Source: PGYR01 sp041595255
Lineage (GTDB): Bacteria > Bacteroidota > Ignavibacteria > Kapaibacteriales > UBA2268
Assembly (NCBI GenBank): GCA_041595255.1
Contig: JBFHKR010000147.1
Span: forward strand, 1-6,648
Direction of reading: 5' to 3'
Length of the DNA: 6,648 nucleotides
Shown here: positions 4,592 through 6,648 of the stretch, in pieces
Numbering within the stretch: the stretch's first letter is position 1
Layout of the letters: every line of letters starts with the position of its first letter
The notes under the pieces: generated by a model
Seen by the model: only the letters and a program-made list of their open reading frames with translations
The model's database searches: none
Told to the model about the DNA's origin: nothing
Program-made: the position numbers and the translations under genes

Positions 4592-6648
4592 CTATTTCTT
4601 ATCCATTATACTTGGTAGAGCACCTTCGTAAGCTTCTAATAACTTTTCTACTGGCTCATTAATAGAATCGTTGATAACGAAATCATCTTCGATTACTGTA
4701 CCCATTTTCAGAAGACCAAGATTATACTCCACAGCTATTTCAGATATGCGAGTAGCTTGCTCAGGTGAAGCAGAAATTATAATACGAGAGTGAGATTCAC
4801 CAAATAGAGATGCATTGTCACCATCTATAGTCACTTGGCAACCTAGTCCATCTGAAGACATAGCTTTTTCAGCTAAACAAACTGCTATACCACCTTCCGA
4901 AGTATCGTGAGCAGAGTTGATTACTCCCTCACCGATTAGTTCTAGAATAGCGTCTATTAGGTTAGCTTCCTCGTCTATGTCGATATCTGGTGCATCGCCA
5001 ACTACTTTATCAAATATTGTTTTTAAGTACTGGCTACCCCCTATTTCCTTTCTATCTGAACCTAGTAAGTATATATCGTCTCCTTCATTTTTGAACTCAG
5101 ATGACATTACTTTAGTCAAATCATCAATCAGACCTAACATACCGATAGTCGGAGTTGGGTTAATAGCACTAGTTTTAGTTTCGTTATGGAATGAGACATT
5201 ACCACCAGTAACTGGTGTTTCTAATCTTCGACACGCGTCTCCCATTCCTTTGATAGCTTCAGAGAATTGGAAGTAAACTTCTGGATCATAAGGATTACCG
5301 AAGTTCAAGCAATTCGTAATTGCTACTGGTCTAGCACCTACGCATGCCACGTTACGAGCAGATTCAGCAACAGCACCCATTGCCCCTTTGTAAGGGTTTA
5401 GGTAAACGTGTGTGCTATTACAATCAGTTTTAACAGCTATCCCCTTACCAGGAATCTCTTTCAATCTTAAAACTGCAGCATCGCCTTTTATGTTGACAGT
5501 ATTAGTTCTAACTTGTGAGTCATATTGCTCATATACCCATCTTTTAGATGCTATTGTCGGGTCAGTTAATAATTTATATAGAACTTCAGTTTGTGATAAT
5601 TCTGTTTTCAAACTATCTAAATCGAAGTTTCTTGTTTCTTGCATATATTTAGGTTCTACAGCTTCACGAACATAAACAGGGGCACCACCACCAAGCACAA
5701 GTGAATGTGCATCTAGTGCAGCCACTTTCTTACCTTGATAGTTTAGGTTTATTCTGTTTTGGTCAGTTACAACCGCTACTTTCTTCATCGTAATATCCCA
5801 TTTCGCAGCTATATCAATCGCTTCTTGTTCGCGACCTTTTTCTACTACAGCTAACATACGTTCTTGTGATTCTGAAAGCATAATTTCATAAGCACTCATA
5901 TCAGTCTCACGAAGTGGGATATCATCTAGTTCCACATCCATTCCTAGACCGTTAGTAGCACTCATCTCAGATGTAGAACAAGAAATACCAGCAGCACCCA
6001 TATCTTGTACGCTGACTATTAGTCCTTTATCTATCATTTCTAAAGTTGCTTCTAATAATTTTTTCTCTTCGAAAGGGTCACCAACTTGTACTGTCGGTCT
6101 CATATCTTCCGTATGCTCATCGAATTCACGAGAAGCGAGTAACGAAGCACCGTGAATACCATCACGGCCAGTGCTACTCCCGAAGATAAATACTGGATTG
6201 CCAACACCTTGTGCCGCAGCAGAAGCAGTTTTTCCAACTTCTACTATACCTACAGCCATTGCGTTAACTAGCGGATTTCCTTTATAACTATTATCGAAAT
6301 AAATCTCACCTCCAACTGTCGGTACACCAAAGCAATTACCATAATGGCTGATACCTTTGACTACTCCACGTAGTAAATATTTCGTTCTTTCATCATCTAA
6401 TTTACCAAAGCGTAGTGAGTTAAGAGCTGCTATTGGTCGAGCACCCATAGAGAAAATATCTCTAAGAATACCACCAACACCAGTAGCTGCACCTTGGAAT
6501 GGCTCGATTGCTGATGGGTGGTTATGACTTTCTATTTTGAAAGCTATACCATAGCCATCACCTATGTCTATTAGACCAGCATTTTCTTCACCGGCTTCTA
6601 CTAACAAATTCTTACCAGAGCGAGGTAGTGTTTTTAGTTGAAGTATAG
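4592..6648 (-). CDS. purL: Phosphoribosylformylglycinamidine synthase subunit PurL (5' end off the window)
   Basis: PurL converts FGAR to FGAM using ATP and ammonia, the fourth step of de novo purine synthesis, in the cytoplasm. In the small form it works with PurQ (the glutaminase that supplies ammonia) and PurS; neither is in this window. The frame stays open to the right edge, where codons before the TTG at 6607 still read as PurL (ILQLKTLPRSGKN), so that TTG is an internal Leu. About 684 residues are visible of an expected 740 or so, leaving roughly 55-60 at the N-terminus outside. Signature motifs in order (numbered from that Leu) are KIESHNHPSA (24-33), FQGAATGVGGILRDIFSMGA (37-56), PTVGGE (96-101), VQDMGAAG (200-207), the second-half pseudo-repeat CLNFGNP (433-439), TGGNVSFHNET (467-477) and HDTSEGG (567-573). 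The two AIRS-like halves are intact. A terminator follows the stop, so purL is the last gene of its transcript. It is a housekeeping gene with no sign of damage. Confidence 0.97.
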   Translation of the reverse strand, partial: ILQLKTLPRSGKNLLVEAGEENAGLIDIGDGYGIAFKIESHNHPSAIEPFQGAATGVGGILRDIFSMGARPIAALNSLRFGKLDDERTKYLLRGVVKGISHYGNCFGVPTVGGEIYFDNSYKGNPLVNAMAVGIVEVGKTASAAAQGVGNPVFIFGSSTGRDGIHGASLLASREFDEHTEDMRPTVQVGDPFEEKKLLEATLEMIDKGLIVSVQDMGAAGISCSTSEMSATNGLGMDVELDDIPLRETDMSAYEIMLSESQERMLAVVEKGREQEAIDIAAKWDITMKKVAVVTDQNRINLNYQGKKVAALDAHSLVLGGGAPVYVREAVEPKYMQETRNFDLDSLKTELSQTEVLYKLLTDPTIASKRWVYEQYDSQVRTNTVNIKGDAAVLRLKEIPGKGIAVKTDCNSTHVYLNPYKGAMGAVAESARNVACVGARPVAITNCLNFGNPYDPEVYFQFSEAIKGMGDACRRLETPVTGGNVSFHNETKTSAINPTPTIGMLGLIDDLTKVMSSEFKNEGDDIYLLGSDRKEIGGSQYLKTIFDKVVGDAPDIDIDEEANLIDAILELIGEGVINSAHDTSEGGIAVCLAEKAMSSDGLGCQVTIDGDNASLFGESHSRIIISASPEQATRISEIAVEYNLGLLKMGTVIEDDFVINDSINEPVEKLLEAYEGALPSIMDKK

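Noticed and set aside
6605..6607. TTG (minus strand) as start codon of purL
   Set aside because: Codons before it still match PurL, and the family's N-terminal 55-60 residues would be missing; the true start is beyond the right edge.

Overview
The window comes from an AT-rich bacterial chromosome. The best guess is the Bacteroidota/Chlorobiota (FCB) side of the tree. The tyrosine recombinase has the arm-binding plus SAM-like layout common there, and PurL is the separate 'small' form rather than the fused 1,200-1,300-residue enzyme. The lineage call is an inference from protein style only; no rRNA or other marker is present.

Left part (1-2880, + strand): a tight signalling operon. It opens inside a hybrid protein (receiver domain, then histidine kinase) whose start lies off the left edge. 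After 3 bp comes a response regulator with an RpfG-like architecture, whose HD-type output domain has lost the metal-binding and GYP residues. After 26 bp comes an 85-residue protein I do not recognise. The kinase carries about 110 extra residues inside its dimerisation/phosphotransfer domain. I infer that the kinase phosphorylates the response regulator, and that the regulator acts through binding rather than c-di-GMP hydrolysis.

Middle (2899-4116, - strand): a complete tyrosine recombinase, convergent with the operon and only 18 bp from it. Its catalytic set R, K, HxxR, H, Y is visible. A perfect 8-bp inverted repeat lies 50 bp upstream of its start and could be an operator or a recombinase core site.

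Intergenic stretch (4117-4591): no gene is visible. It holds the integrase upstream region, a 36-bp-phased AT-rich direct repeat, a row of hairpins including a more GC-rich REP-like block, and a strong Rho-independent terminator that serves purL.

Right part (4592-6648, - strand): purL, the large glutaminase-independent subunit of FGAM synthase (de novo purine synthesis). It is nearly complete but lacks about the first 55-60 residues beyond the right edge. It is a housekeeping gene, so the recombinase and perhaps the signalling genes look like accessory DNA placed downstream of it. No duplicated attachment sites could be found inside the window to prove this.
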